Shown in pieces: positions 41,505 to 52,780 of a stretch of 64,000 nt of DNA; position 1 is the first letter of the stretch; each line of letters begins with the position of its first letter. The stretch is taken from assembly GCF_000975035.1 (NCBI RefSeq), contig NZ_BBRA01000002.1, positions 434,001-498,000 of the forward strand. Direction: 5' to 3'. The translations under genes were made by a program, and so were the position numbers. Source of the stretch: Demequina flava (lineage in GTDB: Bacteria; Actinomycetota; Actinomycetes; Actinomycetales; Demequinaceae). Below the pieces are notes generated by a model, which had not been told where the DNA came from, made no database searches, and was given only the letters and a program-made list of their open reading frames with translations.

Positions 41505-41930
41505 TCATCCGGCCGAGTCGCCGAGCATGCGACCGTATGAGGTCACCTCATCGACGGTGAACCCCAGTGACTCATAGAAGCCGGTCACCTCGGCGTTGGC
41601 GACGCGCACCTGCAGGTTGATCTTGGGACAGCCGAGTGCTTCGAGCTCCGCGATGGCGCGCTTCACGAGCGCCGCACCGACGCCTTCGCGGCGCCGCGAT
41701 GGGTCAACCGCTACGTGATAGAGCCAGCCACGAACCCCGTCATAACCGGCGAGCGCCGCTCCGACCACTGCGTCGCCGTCGGTGGCAACCCAAAACAAGT
41801 CAGGATCGCGCTCACACTTGCGAGCAATCATGGCGTGGGGGTCGTTGCGCGCCGGGTCGTGCGGGAAACACGTCACCCAGAGGCGGGCGACCGCATCTCC
41901 GTCACGGGGGGCGAATCGACGTACTCGCAT
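41505..41930 (-). CDS. GNAT family acetyltransferase
   Basis: 141-residue N-acetyltransferase. The acetyl-CoA loop [19 protein letters not shown] (about 75-93) and the C-terminal [13 protein letters not shown] segment are typical; the order resembles YpeA-like proteins. ATG 41930 is preferred over 41933 because GGAGG is better spaced; it overlaps the lipoprotein stop. The substrate is unknown. It sits 4 nt before recO, so it is probably co-transcribed with it. Confidence 0.87.
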   Translation of the reverse strand: MRVRRFAPRDGDAVARLWVTCFPHDPARNDPHAMIARKCERDPDLFWVATDGDAVVGAALAGYDGVRGWLYHVAVDPSRRREGVGAALVKRAIAELEALGCPKINLQVRVANAEVTGFYESLGFTVDEVTSYGRMLGDSAG

Positions 41931-42457
41931 CATTCCTCCGGAACCGGTTCGGTGGATACCAAAATCTCAACTTGGGCACCAACGAGTGCCTCGTCGATCT
42001 CAGCCTCGGACGGCGCGTCGGGCAGTGCGCCCACGATCGCCAACGGATCAGTCAGTGCCACGACCGTGCGGTAGAGCACCGCGTCGTCAGCGGCGGCCCG
42101 GCACGCAACGGCGGCCGTGTCGTACAAAGCGTCCTCGGGACAGATCACTGCGGTCACATCCTGCGCATCGGTCGCCGCAAGGATCGTGTACTGAATGTCG
42201 TCTGCTTCCTGGTCGAATGGGAGCTGAGGCGAACCGCGCCAACACTCTTGCGTCCACGGTCCCTTCGCTCTCTCCAACTCGTCGCCCCATACGGATGATT
42301 CAAGGCAATCGATGCGCTCGAGCCCCTGGGACGAAAGGTCGGGAAGGCTGTCTGCGGCGGCGACGGCCTCTTGCGACCCGCCGCATCCAGCGACCAACAG
42401 CGCGGCAGCGCTGACGGCGACCACGCCGGCACGCGTGCGCAGTCCAGAAGGCGACAT
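41930..42457 (-). CDS. Lipoprotein of unknown function
   Basis: 175 residues. A basic N-terminus and a hydrophobic stretch lead to a lipobox (LVAGCGG, Cys near residue 25). The mature part contains four further cysteines (DCLESS, ECWRG, VICPED, VACRAA), which could make two disulfides. I do not recognise a family. ATG 42457 is preferred to 42460 for spacing from GAGGG. It lies between leuA and the acetyltransferase, transcribed with them. Confidence 0.75.
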   Translation of the reverse strand: MSPSGLRTRAGVVAVSAAALLVAGCGGSQEAVAAADSLPDLSSQGLERIDCLESSVWGDELERAKGPWTQECWRGSPQLPFDQEADDIQYTILAATDAQDVTAVICPEDALYDTAAVACRAAADDAVLYRTVVALTDPLAIVGALPDAPSEAEIDEALVGAQVEILVSTEPVPEE

Positions 42458-42564
42458 CATCCCTCGATTCTACGGGCGGACGGGCCACGCCCCTGGTGCT
42501 CATGCGAGCGAGTCCAGGGGCGTGGGTCATGGGCGTCGCGGTCAGCGCGGCGCCGCCTCGCGAG

Positions 42565-44493
<1,929 letters not shown>

Positions 44494-45402
44494 CTAGAAA
44501 CCCAGGCGGCCCAACTGCTTAGGGTCGCGCTGCCAGTCCTTGGCCACCTTGACGTGCAGGTCGAGGTAGACCTTGCGCCCCAGCAGGCGCTGGATACCTT
44601 CACGGGAGGTCGAGCCAACGTCCTTCAAGCGCGCGCCTCCACGCCCAATCACGATGCCCTTTTGCGAGTCACGCTCAACGAAGATGTGAGCGCGGATCTC
44701 AAGAACGTCCCTCTGCGAGGTCTCGTCCCCAGGCTCGACCATCTCTTCGATCACGACGGCGAGGGAGTGCGGAAGTTCGTCGCGCACGCCTTCCAACGCG
44801 GCCTCACGAATCAGTTCGGCGATGCGGACATCTTCGGGCTCATCGGTGACTTCGCCCTCCGGGTACAGCGGCGGGCCTTCTGGCAGGTGCCTCACGAGGA
44901 CGTCGTGAATCACGTCCACCTGGATGTCTTTGACCGAGGACACGGGCACTATGTCCGCCCACTCGCCCAGCTGCTGAACCGCGAGCAGGTGCTCCCCCAC
45001 CTTGTCGCGCGAGACGGTGTCCACCTTGGTGACGATGGCCACCACGGGTGCACGGGCCTCCGAGAGCTCGCGGGCGATCCACTGGTCACCAGGGCCGATC
45101 TTCTCGTTGGCGGGCAGGCAGAAGCCAATAACGTCGACTTCCGAGAACGTCTCACGCACGAGGTCGTTGAGGCGTTCACCCAGGAGAGTGCGCGGGCGGT
45201 GGAGTCCAGGAGTGTCGACGATGACCAACTGGGAGTCCTCGCGGTTAAGGATTCCGCGGATGGCGCGCCGCGTGGTTTGCGGACGCGACGACATGATCGC
45301 CACCTTCTCCCCCACCAGCGCGTTCATGAGCGTGGACTTACCCACGTTTGGCCGGCCCACAAAGCAAGCAAAACCGCTGCGGTGAGTAGGTGCGTCAGTC
45401 AT
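44494..45402 (-). CDS. era: GTPase Era
   Basis: 302-residue ribosome-assembly GTPase. G1 GRPNVGKST (about 16-24), G2 region with QTTRRAIRG, G3 DTPGLHRP, G4 TKVD, and a C-terminal KH domain with HIFVERDSQKGIVIGRGG that binds the 3' end of 16S rRNA. ATG 45402 is set by AAGGAGG 7 nt upstream. It overlaps the CBS-protein stop by 8 nt and shares the operon with ybeY and phoH. Confidence 0.97.
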   Translation of the reverse strand: MTDAPTHRSGFACFVGRPNVGKSTLMNALVGEKVAIMSSRPQTTRRAIRGILNREDSQLVIVDTPGLHRPRTLLGERLNDLVRETFSEVDVIGFCLPANEKIGPGDQWIARELSEARAPVVAIVTKVDTVSRDKVGEHLLAVQQLGEWADIVPVSSVKDIQVDVIHDVLVRHLPEGPPLYPEGEVTDEPEDVRIAELIREAALEGVRDELPHSLAVVIEEMVEPGDETSQRDVLEIRAHIFVERDSQKGIVIGRGGARLKDVGSTSREGIQRLLGRKVYLDLHVKVAKDWQRDPKQLGRLGF

Positions 45403-46651
45403 CCGTGTCCTCCTTGGGTGCCGCTTCAACGAGCAGCGTGGTGAGCCGCCTGCGGCGACCCTCCATTGTGTCAGCCGTCAGCACGACCCCGTGGGCCTCA
45501 CCTCGAGCGCCGCGGATCGGGACCTTTCCGAGCGTCTTCGCAAGCAGGCCGGCGGCCGTCTCCACGTCGTCATCGTCGATGTCCAGGTCGAAGAGTTCTC
45601 CAAGGTCGTCGAGCGGCATGCGCGCGGGGACCCGGTAGCGCCCCGGCGCCAGTTCCTCGACCTCAGGCGCGCTGCGGTCGTGCTCGTCGACCACCTCGCC
45701 CACGATCTCCTCGAGCGCGTCTTCGATCGTCACGAGTCCGGCAACGCCGCCGTACTCGTCCACGACGATCGCGAGGTGAAAGACCTCGTCCTGCATGCGG
45801 CGCATCAGGTCATCGACGGGCACCGATTCGGGTACAAACTCGGGCTCTCGCATGAACTCGTCGACTGGAGTTTCGAGAGCGTCGGGATCGTCCCAGGTGC
45901 GGTCCACGACGTCTTTGAGGTAGATCACGCCCACGGTGTCGTCGACGTCCTCGCCAATCACGGGAATGCGTGAGAACCCCGAGCGCATGAACAACACCAT
46001 CGCTTTGCGTGCAGCGGTACCGGTACGGATCGTGATCATGTCCGTGCGCGGCACCATGACCTCGCGAGTGAGAGTGTCACCCAGCGAGACCACTGAGCGC
46101 AGCATCTCCGCGTCCTCTGCCTCCAGCGCATCCTGGGCCTGCTCGACAAGGTCTTCCGGTTCCGCGAGCGGCGGGGCCTTGAGGGCGGGGACGATGGCAC
46201 GCAGCGGCAGGACAAGCCGAGTGAGCATCCAGCCGATGCCGGCGAGGGAACGTACGGCACTCGCCGGGACGGAGCGCGCCAACTGGCGCGGCAATGCGCG
46301 TACCAACACCAAGGAGACAAACGTTGCGGCGACGGCGGCGACGAGCACGACGATCAGGACCGACCAGTCGTAATCCATGCCCAGCTCGACAACAAGGGTC
46401 GTCAGGCACACGAGCGCGATCGCCTCAAACGTGGCGTACGCAACGGATGCGGTGTCGTCCGGGTGCTCGCTCAACGAGGCCCAACGAGCGGCCTTGGTGG
46501 GCTTGCCATCCGGCCGGCGCGCTTGGGCGAATGCCCGCTCATCTGCGTGCGGAAGTTGCTCGAACGCAGCCACGATCGCGTGCAGGATTGCTGCGCTTAA
46601 GAAACCAAAGACCCCCACAACGATGAGGGCGGTGATGGCGGTCGTGCTCAC
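45395..46651 (-). CDS. CNNM/CorC family protein with CBS domains (hemolysin-type)
   Basis: 418 residues. An N-terminal DUF21-like membrane domain (helices about 5-28, 78-98, 105-125 and 140-155) is followed by a pair of CBS domains (MVPRTDMITIRTGTAARKAM ... SRIPVIGEDVDDTVGVIYLK, about 200-330) and a CorC_HlyC domain (LDDLGELFDLDID). Proteins of this family are linked to Mg2+ efflux and ribosome-associated operons. The GTG start overlaps nothing; ybeY ends 8 nt upstream. Confidence 0.9.
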   Translation of the reverse strand: MSTTAITALIVVGVFGFLSAAILHAIVAAFEQLPHADERAFAQARRPDGKPTKAARWASLSEHPDDTASVAYATFEAIALVCLTTLVVELGMDYDWSVLIVVLVAAVAATFVSLVLVRALPRQLARSVPASAVRSLAGIGWMLTRLVLPLRAIVPALKAPPLAEPEDLVEQAQDALEAEDAEMLRSVVSLGDTLTREVMVPRTDMITIRTGTAARKAMVLFMRSGFSRIPVIGEDVDDTVGVIYLKDVVDRTWDDPDALETPVDEFMREPEFVPESVPVDDLMRRMQDEVFHLAIVVDEYGGVAGLVTIEDALEEIVGEVVDEHDRSAPEVEELAPGRYRVPARMPLDDLGELFDLDIDDDDVETAAGLLAKTLGKVPIRGARGEAHGVVLTADTMEGRRRRLTTLLVEAAPKEDTDD

Positions 46652-46658
46652 GCGACCC

Positions 46659-47111
46659 CTAGCCGCGCTGGGCGAGGAACGTCAGCAGGAGACGGCGCTG
46701 AAGGGCGAACATCTCCTTCTCCTCCTCCGGTTCCACGTGGTCGTAGCCAAGCAAGTGAAGGATGCCGTGCGTGGTGAGCAGGAGCATCTCCTCCTCAGCC
46801 GTATGCCCGGCCGCCTGTGCCTGGCGCGCGGCAACTGACGGACAGACCACGATGTCGCCCAGAAGACCCGCGGGGGTGGGTTGGGCCTCCGTGCCGGGCC
46901 GCAGCTCATCCATTGGGAAACTGAGGACGTCAGTAGGACCGGGCTCATCCATCCACTGGATGTGCAGCTGCTCCATGGCAGGCTCATCGACGAACATGAT
47001 CGCCAGTTCTGCGCCATCGGCGACGTGCATCTCACGCAGGACGAACGCCGCGAGTTCCGCGAATTCGATCTCCTCGACCTTGGCTTCGGTCTCGTTGTTG
47101 ACGTCAATCAT
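46659..47111 (-). CDS. ybeY: rRNA maturation endoribonuclease YbeY
   Basis: 150-residue zinc-dependent RNase for 16S rRNA 3'-end processing and quality control. The metal motif is HGILHLLGYDH (about 115-125, three His). PTDVLSFPMDE and GLLGDIVVCPSVAARQA are family landmarks. It overlaps the phoH stop (ATGA). Confidence 0.96.
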   Translation of the reverse strand: MIDVNNETEAKVEEIEFAELAAFVLREMHVADGAELAIMFVDEPAMEQLHIQWMDEPGPTDVLSFPMDELRPGTEAQPTPAGLLGDIVVCPSVAARQAQAAGHTAEEEMLLLTTHGILHLLGYDHVEPEEEKEMFALQRRLLLTFLAQRG

Positions 47112-48163
47112 CGTCCACTCTCCTTGAAACGACGCTGCTGACCGCCGCCGCGGGGGGCCTGCGATTCGTCCATCTTGGCGTACGCGGTCACGATGTCCGA
47201 CACCAGGCGGTGGCGGACGACGTCCTGCGCTCCGAGCTCACAGAATGCGATGTCCTCGACGCCGTCAAGGATCTCGCGGGACGCACGCAGGCCTGACTGC
47301 GTGCCACCTGGAAGGTCAACCTGAGTCACGTCTCCCGTGACGACCATCGTGGTTCCAAAACCAAGGCGCGTGAGGAACATCTTCATTTGCTCACGCGTCG
47401 TGTTCTGCGCCTCGTCAAGAATCACGAACGCATCATTGAGCGTGCGACCGCGCATGTAGGCCAGCGGTGCCACCTCGATGGTGCCCGCCTCCATCAGACG
47501 CGGAATCGACTCCGGGTCGACCATGTCGTGCAAGGCGTCGTACAGCGGCCGCAGGTAAGGGTCGATCTTCTCGTTGAGCGACCCGGGCAGGAAACCAAGG
47601 CGCTCCCCGGCCTCCACTGCAGGCCGGGTCAGCACGATGCGGTTGACCTTCTTCGCCTGCAACGCAGCCACGGCTTGGGCCATCGCGAGGTACGTCTTAC
47701 CCGTTCCGGCGGGACCGATGCCGAACGTCACGGTGTGCGTCTCGATCGCCTTCACGTAGTCCGCTTGCCCGTGGGTCTTGGGGCGAATGGTGCGACCACG
47801 TGAGGACAGAATCGACCTACTCAAAACCCCTGCGGGACGCTCGGCGACGTCGGCCTCTCCAGCCGCGCCAGCATCGGCCGCCGCTGTCGCCACACCTCGC
47901 GCGGCAGACAGCATGCGCACCGACTCTCGGGCAATGTCGGGAGTCAACGGCACGCCTGCCGCGAGAACCGAGCGCAGTTCCTCGACCGCAGACGCGGCCG
48001 CGGCGACCTCGGGGTCACTCCCGGTAAGTGTGATCAGGTTGCCGCGGATGTGGAAGTCAACGCCCGGGTGAGCGCGCTCCACTTCCTTCATGACGGAGTC
48101 GGCGCTTCCCATGAGCTCCGGCATCCGCTCGGCGTCATCAATCGTGACGATGTGCTGGGCCAT
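47108..48163 (-). CDS. phoH: PhoH family protein
   Basis: 351-residue ATPase. Walker A is [13 protein letters not shown] (about 158-170), and [20 protein letters not shown] (Walker B) with [11 protein letters not shown] follow. An N-terminal region (about 1-110) is the usual PhoH N-extension that precedes the helicase-like core. The ATG shares its A with the HIT-gene stop (TAATG). Its role is probably in RNA metabolism with YbeY, with which it is coupled. Confidence 0.95.
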   Translation of the reverse strand: MAQHIVTIDDAERMPELMGSADSVMKEVERAHPGVDFHIRGNLITLTGSDPEVAAAASAVEELRSVLAAGVPLTPDIARESVRMLSAARGVATAAADAGAAGEADVAERPAGVLSRSILSSRGRTIRPKTHGQADYVKAIETHTVTFGIGPAGTGKTYLAMAQAVAALQAKKVNRIVLTRPAVEAGERLGFLPGSLNEKIDPYLRPLYDALHDMVDPESIPRLMEAGTIEVAPLAYMRGRTLNDAFVILDEAQNTTREQMKMFLTRLGFGTTMVVTGDVTQVDLPGGTQSGLRASREILDGVEDIAFCELGAQDVVRHRLVSDIVTAYAKMDESQAPRGGGQQRRFKESGR

Positions 48164-48504
48164 TAAGCAGGGTTCCATTCCAAGTTGCCGCCACCGATCA
48201 CGTGACCGTGGGCGTGAAAGACGGATTGACCGGCGCGCTCGCCAGTATTGAAGATCCACCGGAACTGGCCATCGCACTCCGAGTCGGCGATCTCCTGCGC
48301 GGCGACCGCCATGGCCGCGAGCTGCTCGGGCACCTCGGCAGCGGCCTCGGCGACGTTGGCGACGTGCGCGCGCGGGATGACGAGCACGTGGACTGGCGCC
48401 TTGGGCGCAATGTCCCGAAACGCCACGACGTGATCGTTTTCCAGCACCACGTCTGCGGGGATCTCGCGTGCGGCGATCTTGCAAAACAGGCAGTCATCAC
48501 TCAT
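48163..48504 (-). CDS. HIT family (histidine triad) nucleotide-binding protein
   Basis: 113-residue HIT hydrolase. CLFCKIAAREIPADVVLEND is at the N-terminus, and the triad is HAHGHVIGG (about 97-105). These enzymes cleave phosphoramidates or nucleotide conjugates. ATG 48504 follows TACGCT by 6 nt, so an internal leaderless promoter is possible within the operon. It lies 22 nt downstream of rsmE. Confidence 0.95.
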   Translation of the reverse strand: MSDDCLFCKIAAREIPADVVLENDHVVAFRDIAPKAPVHVLVIPRAHVANVAEAAAEVPEQLAAMAVAAQEIADSECDGQFRWIFNTGERAGQSVFHAHGHVIGGGNLEWNPA

Positions 48505-48510
48505 ATGGCT

Positions 48511-48516
48511 AGCGTA
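48511..48516 (-). promoter_or_regulatory. Possible leaderless -10 element of the HIT gene
   Basis: TACGCT on the minus strand is followed by 6 nt and ATG 48504, just after the rsmE stop. It would give separate transcription of HIT-phoH-ybeY-era. Confidence 0.35.
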
Positions 48517-48526
48517 TGCCCCTGCG

Positions 48527-49312
48527 TCACGTTTCGTCTGCGTCCGTTGTAGCGGCCGGGCCCACGTTCCAGTTGCCGCGCACGGCGGCCAGTGCAGCAA
48601 TCGCGGCCGGGCCGGCGCTCGAGGCACGCAGCACGTGCGGCCCAAGTCGCACCGCGGTGGCACCAGCAGTGACAAGAGCGTCGTTTTCCTCTGGTGACAC
48701 GCCGCCCTCGGGCCCCACGATGAGCCAGACCGGAGTCGCGGAGTCAGCAAACTCAAGCGCAGTAAGAGCGATGTCGGCATCCTCGTGGAGGACCAACACA
48801 CGCTCGCCGTTGGCTGTCGCAGGGCCGATGCGTGAGCACAGTTCGCGTGTCGTGGCGACGGCCTCGACGGTGGCAAGGCGGGCGCGGCGCGACTGCTTGG
48901 TCGCAGCCGTCACGACGGACTGCCACTTTGCGCGGCCCTTGTCCGCCTTTGGCCCACGCCATTGAACGATTGACCGCGATGCCGCCCACGGAATGACGGC
49001 CGTGGCGCCAAGCTCGACGGCCGATTCCACAGCCTGCTCGTCGCGCCCACCCTTGGCGAGCGCTTGGACCAGGACCACGGGCGCATCGGCGTCCCGAGTG
49101 ACCGAGTCAACCCGCACGGTCATGTGATCACCAGCGCCTGTCTCGATGACTCCTGACGCACGTGTGCCCTGCCCGTCCACGACATCGACCCGCTCGCCGG
49201 CCTCACGACGTTGCACGGTGACCGCATGACGCGCCTCTGCCCCGGTGATCTCAAGGAGATCTCCTACGGCAGCCGTCGTCGCAGACGGATCGATGAAGAC
49301 CGGAGCGGACAT
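48527..49312 (-). CDS. rsmE: 16S rRNA (uracil(1498)-N3)-methyltransferase
   Basis: 261-residue SPOUT methyltransferase. The N-terminal PUA-like domain has GAEARHAVTVQRREAGERVD. The knotted C-terminal domain has LVQALAKGGRDEQAVESAVEL, KQSRRA, LIVGPEGGVSPEE and VRLGPHVLRASSAG, the SAM-binding knot. It is 5 nt downstream of dnaJ and belongs to the same operon. Confidence 0.96.
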   Translation of the reverse strand: MSAPVFIDPSATTAAVGDLLEITGAEARHAVTVQRREAGERVDVVDGQGTRASGVIETGAGDHMTVRVDSVTRDADAPVVLVQALAKGGRDEQAVESAVELGATAVIPWAASRSIVQWRGPKADKGRAKWQSVVTAATKQSRRARLATVEAVATTRELCSRIGPATANGERVLVLHEDADIALTALEFADSATPVWLIVGPEGGVSPEENDALVTAGATAVRLGPHVLRASSAGPAAIAALAAVRGNWNVGPAATTDADET

Positions 49313-49317
49313 GTGAC

Positions 49318-50460
49318 TCAGCGCGTCTTGAATGCCCCGCGCAGGCGCGAGAACACGCCGCCACCGATGGGGGCGAGGTTCGCTTCCGGCAACTCTTCGC
49401 CGCGCAAGGTGGCGAGTTGACGCATGAGCTCAGCCTGTTCGTCGGTGAGGTCGGTGGGCGTGTGAACGTCAAGGTGGACGTACAGGTCGCCGCGACCGGC
49501 GCGCTGCAGTTTGCCCACGCCAAGGCCCTTGAGCTTCACGGACGTTCCAGCGTGGGTGCCCTGGCGAATGTCGACGTGCTGCTCACCGTCGAAGGTGTCG
49601 ACGGCCATCTGAGCGCCGAGCGCGGCGGCCGTCATGGGCACCTCGAGCGTGCAGTGAAGGTCATCGCCACGACGCTCAAAGACCTCGTCGCCCTTTTCGC
49701 GAATCTCCACGTATAGGTCGCCCTTGGGTCCGCCTGCCACGCCTGCGTCGCCGCGACCCGCGAGGCGAATGCGTGTGCCGGTCTCGACACCTGCAGGGAT
49801 GTCGACCTTCACGGTGTGACGCGTGTGCGTGCGGCCCTGGCCCGAGCAGTCGCCGCAAGGAGACGGAATCGTAGTGCCGTAGCCGCCGCACGCGGGGCAC
49901 GGCGAGGTCGTCATCACGTTGCCGAGAAGCGAGCGAGCCATGCGCTGCACGACTCCCTGACCGTTGCACTGGCTGCACTGCTGTGGGGACGTCCCTGGCG
50001 CGCAGCACGAACCGGAGCACGTCGAGCAGACGTCGGCCAGGTCCACCTGGACCTGGCGTTCAACACCAAACACGGCTTCCTTGAGCGAGATGGAGGCTTG
50101 CACCAATGTGTCGCCGCCGCGCTGAGTGCGGGAGGCAGGACCACGTTGCTGGCCACCACCGAAGGGGCTTCCACCGCCGCCTCCGCCGAAGAACTGCTCG
50201 AAGATGTCTTCGAAGCCGAACCCCTGGGCTCCGCCCTGGCCACCGGAGTGGGCACGGGGATCCACACCGCGGTCGTACTGCGAGCGCTTCTCGGAATTGC
50301 CGAGAACCTCATATGCGGCAGCGACTTCCTTGAAGCGCTCCTCGCCTGCAGGCCCCGCAACGTCGGGGTGCAACTCACGTGCGAGCTTGCGGTATGCCTT
50401 CTTGATCTCGGTTTCCGACGCATTGCGTTCAATGCCGAGAGTGGCGTAGTAGTCGTTCAC
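49318..50460 (-). CDS. dnaJ: Molecular chaperone DnaJ
   Basis: 380-residue Hsp40. The J-domain (DYYATLGIERNASETEIKKA, HPD at about 33-35) and a Gly/Phe-rich linker (to about 110) precede a zinc domain with repeats CSTCSGSC, CSQCNGQG, CPACGGYG and CGDCSGQG. The first repeat ends in Cys instead of Gly, an oddity. C-terminal peptide-binding beta-domains complete it. It is coupled to hrcA by a 4-nt overlap (ATGA), so it is controlled by HrcA/CIRCE; this is the second-type dnaJ of actinobacteria, paired with hrcA rather than dnaK. Confidence 0.96.
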   Translation of the reverse strand: MNDYYATLGIERNASETEIKKAYRKLARELHPDVAGPAGEERFKEVAAAYEVLGNSEKRSQYDRGVDPRAHSGGQGGAQGFGFEDIFEQFFGGGGGGSPFGGGQQRGPASRTQRGGDTLVQASISLKEAVFGVERQVQVDLADVCSTCSGSCCAPGTSPQQCSQCNGQGVVQRMARSLLGNVMTTSPCPACGGYGTTIPSPCGDCSGQGRTHTRHTVKVDIPAGVETGTRIRLAGRGDAGVAGGPKGDLYVEIREKGDEVFERRGDDLHCTLEVPMTAAALGAQMAVDTFDGEQHVDIRQGTHAGTSVKLKGLGVGKLQRAGRGDLYVHLDVHTPTDLTDEQAELMRQLATLRGEELPEANLAPIGGGVFSRLRGAFKTR

Positions 50461-51473
50461 TCAGTCTCCACAATTCTTGACAAGTAACGGGCGACGGCAC
50501 GCACTGCGGCCATCGTCCCTGGATAGTCCATGCGGGTAGGCCCCAGCGCTCCCAGGAGTGAAAGGTTCTCACCCTGCGTGCCGTAGCCCGCCGCCACAAT
50601 CGAGGTGCGGGCAAAGGCGTCATCCCCAGTTTCCGCACCGATTCTGACACTCACGTCACGGCCCTCGCCTGCGATTTCATGCAACAACCGCAACAGCACA
50701 ACTTGTTCCTCGAGCGCGTCGAGGACGGGGCCAATGGCGTCAGTCTCAAAGTCATTCGCAGCCCGCGCGAGATTCGATGTCCCGGCGAAGACCACTCGCT
50801 CCACCGTACCGCCGCGGGCGGATGTCAGGACAGTCTCGACAATTCCCGCAGCCCATTCAAGGTGCCCATTTCGCTGTAGCCATGCCGCGAGCGCGGGCAC
50901 CAACTCGGTTGGGGTACGCCCCACGGCTGCGTCATTGATCGCCCTCGCGGCGTTCTCGAACTCATCCTCAGCCACATCGCGACCCAGCGCCACCGTTGCT
51001 TGCTCAACCCGAGCATCGGCCGAAACCACGACCACCAGCGCGCGGTCGATCCCGATGCGCACGAGCTCAACGCGACGCACAGGCGACTCGCGAGGGGACG
51101 GGTACTGCACGACTGCAACCTGGCGCGTGAGCTGGCTCAGGAGCCGCACGGAGCGCTCGACGACATCGTTGAGGTCGACCGCGTCGGAAAGGAAAGTCGT
51201 GATGGCCCGCTTGTGTGGCTCCTGCAACGCGGCCGAGGCCATTTGGTCCACAAACCGTCGGTAGCCCGCGTCCGTCGGAATGCGTCCGGCGCTCGTGTGA
51301 GGTTGGGCAATCAGCCCCTCCTCCTCGAGCGCGGCCATGTCGTTGCGAATCGTCGCAGACGACACTCCGAGGTGGGCGGTGTCGGCAAGCGCCTTCGAAC
51401 CCACGGGCTCAGAAGTCGAGACATAGCCCTCAACGATGGCGTGAAGTACTGCCCGACGCCGGTCCTCGCTCAT
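50457..51473 (-). CDS. hrcA: Heat-inducible transcription repressor HrcA
   Basis: 338-residue repressor. An N-terminal winged helix (DRRRAVLHAIVEGYVSTSEP, SSATIRNDMAALEEEGLI) is followed by a GAF-like domain. ATG 51473 has AGGAGG 5 nt upstream; a GTG two codons earlier is too close. The CIRCE operator is 26 nt upstream, so it is autoregulated together with dnaJ. It depends on GroEL for folding in characterised species. Confidence 0.96.
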   Translation of the reverse strand: MSEDRRRAVLHAIVEGYVSTSEPVGSKALADTAHLGVSSATIRNDMAALEEEGLIAQPHTSAGRIPTDAGYRRFVDQMASAALQEPHKRAITTFLSDAVDLNDVVERSVRLLSQLTRQVAVVQYPSPRESPVRRVELVRIGIDRALVVVVSADARVEQATVALGRDVAEDEFENAARAINDAAVGRTPTELVPALAAWLQRNGHLEWAAGIVETVLTSARGGTVERVVFAGTSNLARAANDFETDAIGPVLDALEEQVVLLRLLHEIAGEGRDVSVRIGAETGDDAFARTSIVAAGYGTQGENLSLLGALGPTRMDYPGTMAAVRAVARYLSRIVETE

Positions 51474-51498
51474 CGCCACCTCCTGACGGTCTCGTTTG

Positions 51499-51525
51499 CT
51501 GGCACTCGTGACCCCTGAGTGCTAA
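51499..51525 (-). promoter_or_regulatory. CIRCE operator (HrcA binding site)
   Basis: On the minus strand TTAGCACTC (51525-51517), 9 nt, then GAGTGCCAG (51507-51499). It matches the CIRCE consensus TTAGCACTC-N9-GAGTGCTAA except for the last two bases. Confidence 0.95.
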
Positions 51526-51768
51526 TTCTAACGGCCCGCGCGCTGGGAGCGGTTCTACACACATCCCTTAGGCGTCCAGATCCGGCGTTCATCCACAGTC
51601 CGGAGTAGCGTAGGGAGTGTTTTCCGTGCTTTAGCGGGAGATTCTCGCTACGGTGGCACGGTTGACGCCTGGGTGCCAGGGATACGGCCCAGAGGCTGAG
51701 GGACTGCGATCGAGGGATCCCAAGGCGTTGGCAATCGTCCCCCTACTACATCAAAGTGGTGAGAAAAC

Positions 51769-52173
51769 ATGACCGAAAACAACGCAACTCCGCCTCCTCC
51801 GCCCGAGGAAAACTCCAACGGCCAGGCTCAGCAGCCCGCAGCTTCGGGTTCTAACCCCAACCTCATGCCTGCACTGGCGAACCTCACGGTTTTCACCGGT
51901 TTCCTGTTGCCGCTGATCTTCTGGCTTGTTAGCAAGGACCAGTCGCCGTTCGCCGACAAGGAAGGCAAGAATGCGCTGAACTTCGGCATCCTGATCACTA
52001 TCGGATACCTCGTGTCCACCATCATTGGCATCATTCCGATCATCGGCCTGCTGTCGTTCGTCATTTGGCTCGCAGTCCTCGTCGTCGGAGTCATCTTCGG
52101 AATTCAGGCCTTCCAGGCCGTCAATAAGGGCAACTCGTACAAGTTCCCTTTCAACATCGAGCTGGTGAAGTAG
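51769..52173 (+). CDS. DUF4870 domain membrane protein (first of three)
   Basis: 134 residues. A Pro/Asn/Gln-rich cytoplasmic N-terminus (PPPPPEENSNGQAQQ) is followed by three to four membrane helices (about 38-52, 70-90 and 98-118). FWLVSKDQSPFADKEGKNAL and NFGILITIGY are typical of the DUF4870 (Tic20-like) family, whose function is not known. The second and third members follow directly. The 243-bp gap before it (51526-51768) holds the CIRCE-hrcA promoter and no gene I can support. Confidence 0.88.
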   Translation: MTENNATPPPPPEENSNGQAQQPAASGSNPNLMPALANLTVFTGFLLPLIFWLVSKDQSPFADKEGKNALNFGILITIGYLVSTIIGIIPIIGLLSFVIWLAVLVVGVIFGIQAFQAVNKGNSYKFPFNIELVK

Positions 52174-52225
52174 GCGGCTCGAGCAGCGCGCCGCCGTCAC
52201 CTCGCTAAAGAAAAGGAAAGAACGC

Positions 52226-52663
52226 ATGACAGAGAACAATCAGACACCCCCTCCCCCGCCTGAGGAAGGCTCGCAGGGCCAGCAGCCGCCGGCTCAAGGC
52301 CAACCTGCGCAGCCCGGAGCTGCCCTCACCGAGAAGGACTCGCGCCTGTATGCGATGCTCGGCCACCTGGGAATCGCCGTCAGCGCACTCGTGGGAGTCA
52401 CGATCTTCGCGCCGCTGGTGATCTGGCTGATCTTCCGCGAGCGCAGCGCGTACGTCGACGAGCAGGGCAAGGAGGCCGTGAACTTCTCGATCATGCTGTT
52501 CATCGCCTATGTCGTGGGCTGGATTCTCGCATTCGTGCTCATCGGTTTCGTGATCCTGTTCGCGGCCTGGTTGCTGTCGATCATCTTCGGCATCATGGCC
52601 GCTATCGCAGCGAACAAGGGCGAGCACTACCGCTACCCGATGACCATCCGCTTCATCAAGTAA
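52226..52663 (+). CDS. DUF4870 domain membrane protein (second of three)
   Basis: 145 residues, with the same layout as the previous gene: a Pro/Gln-rich N-terminus (PPPPPEEGSQGQQPPAQG) and DUF4870 helices beginning ALTEKDSRLYAMLGHLGIAV, then IWLIFRERSAYVDEQGKEAV. AAAGGAAAG precedes the ATG. It is 52 nt after the first copy and probably co-transcribed. The first eleven residues nearly match those of the first copy, a sign of tandem duplication. Confidence 0.88.
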   Translation: MTENNQTPPPPPEEGSQGQQPPAQGQPAQPGAALTEKDSRLYAMLGHLGIAVSALVGVTIFAPLVIWLIFRERSAYVDEQGKEAVNFSIMLFIAYVVGWILAFVLIGFVILFAAWLLSIIFGIMAAIAANKGEHYRYPMTIRFIK

Positions 52664-52780
52664 GGGCGCGCCCCCGAGGTGCACACCGCACCCTCAGGGT
52701 TGCACCCGTAGTGATCTCAGGGCCCCGTATCGTGCACCAGGGCGATGCGGGGCTTTGTGGTTTCGTGTGACGCTTATGTC

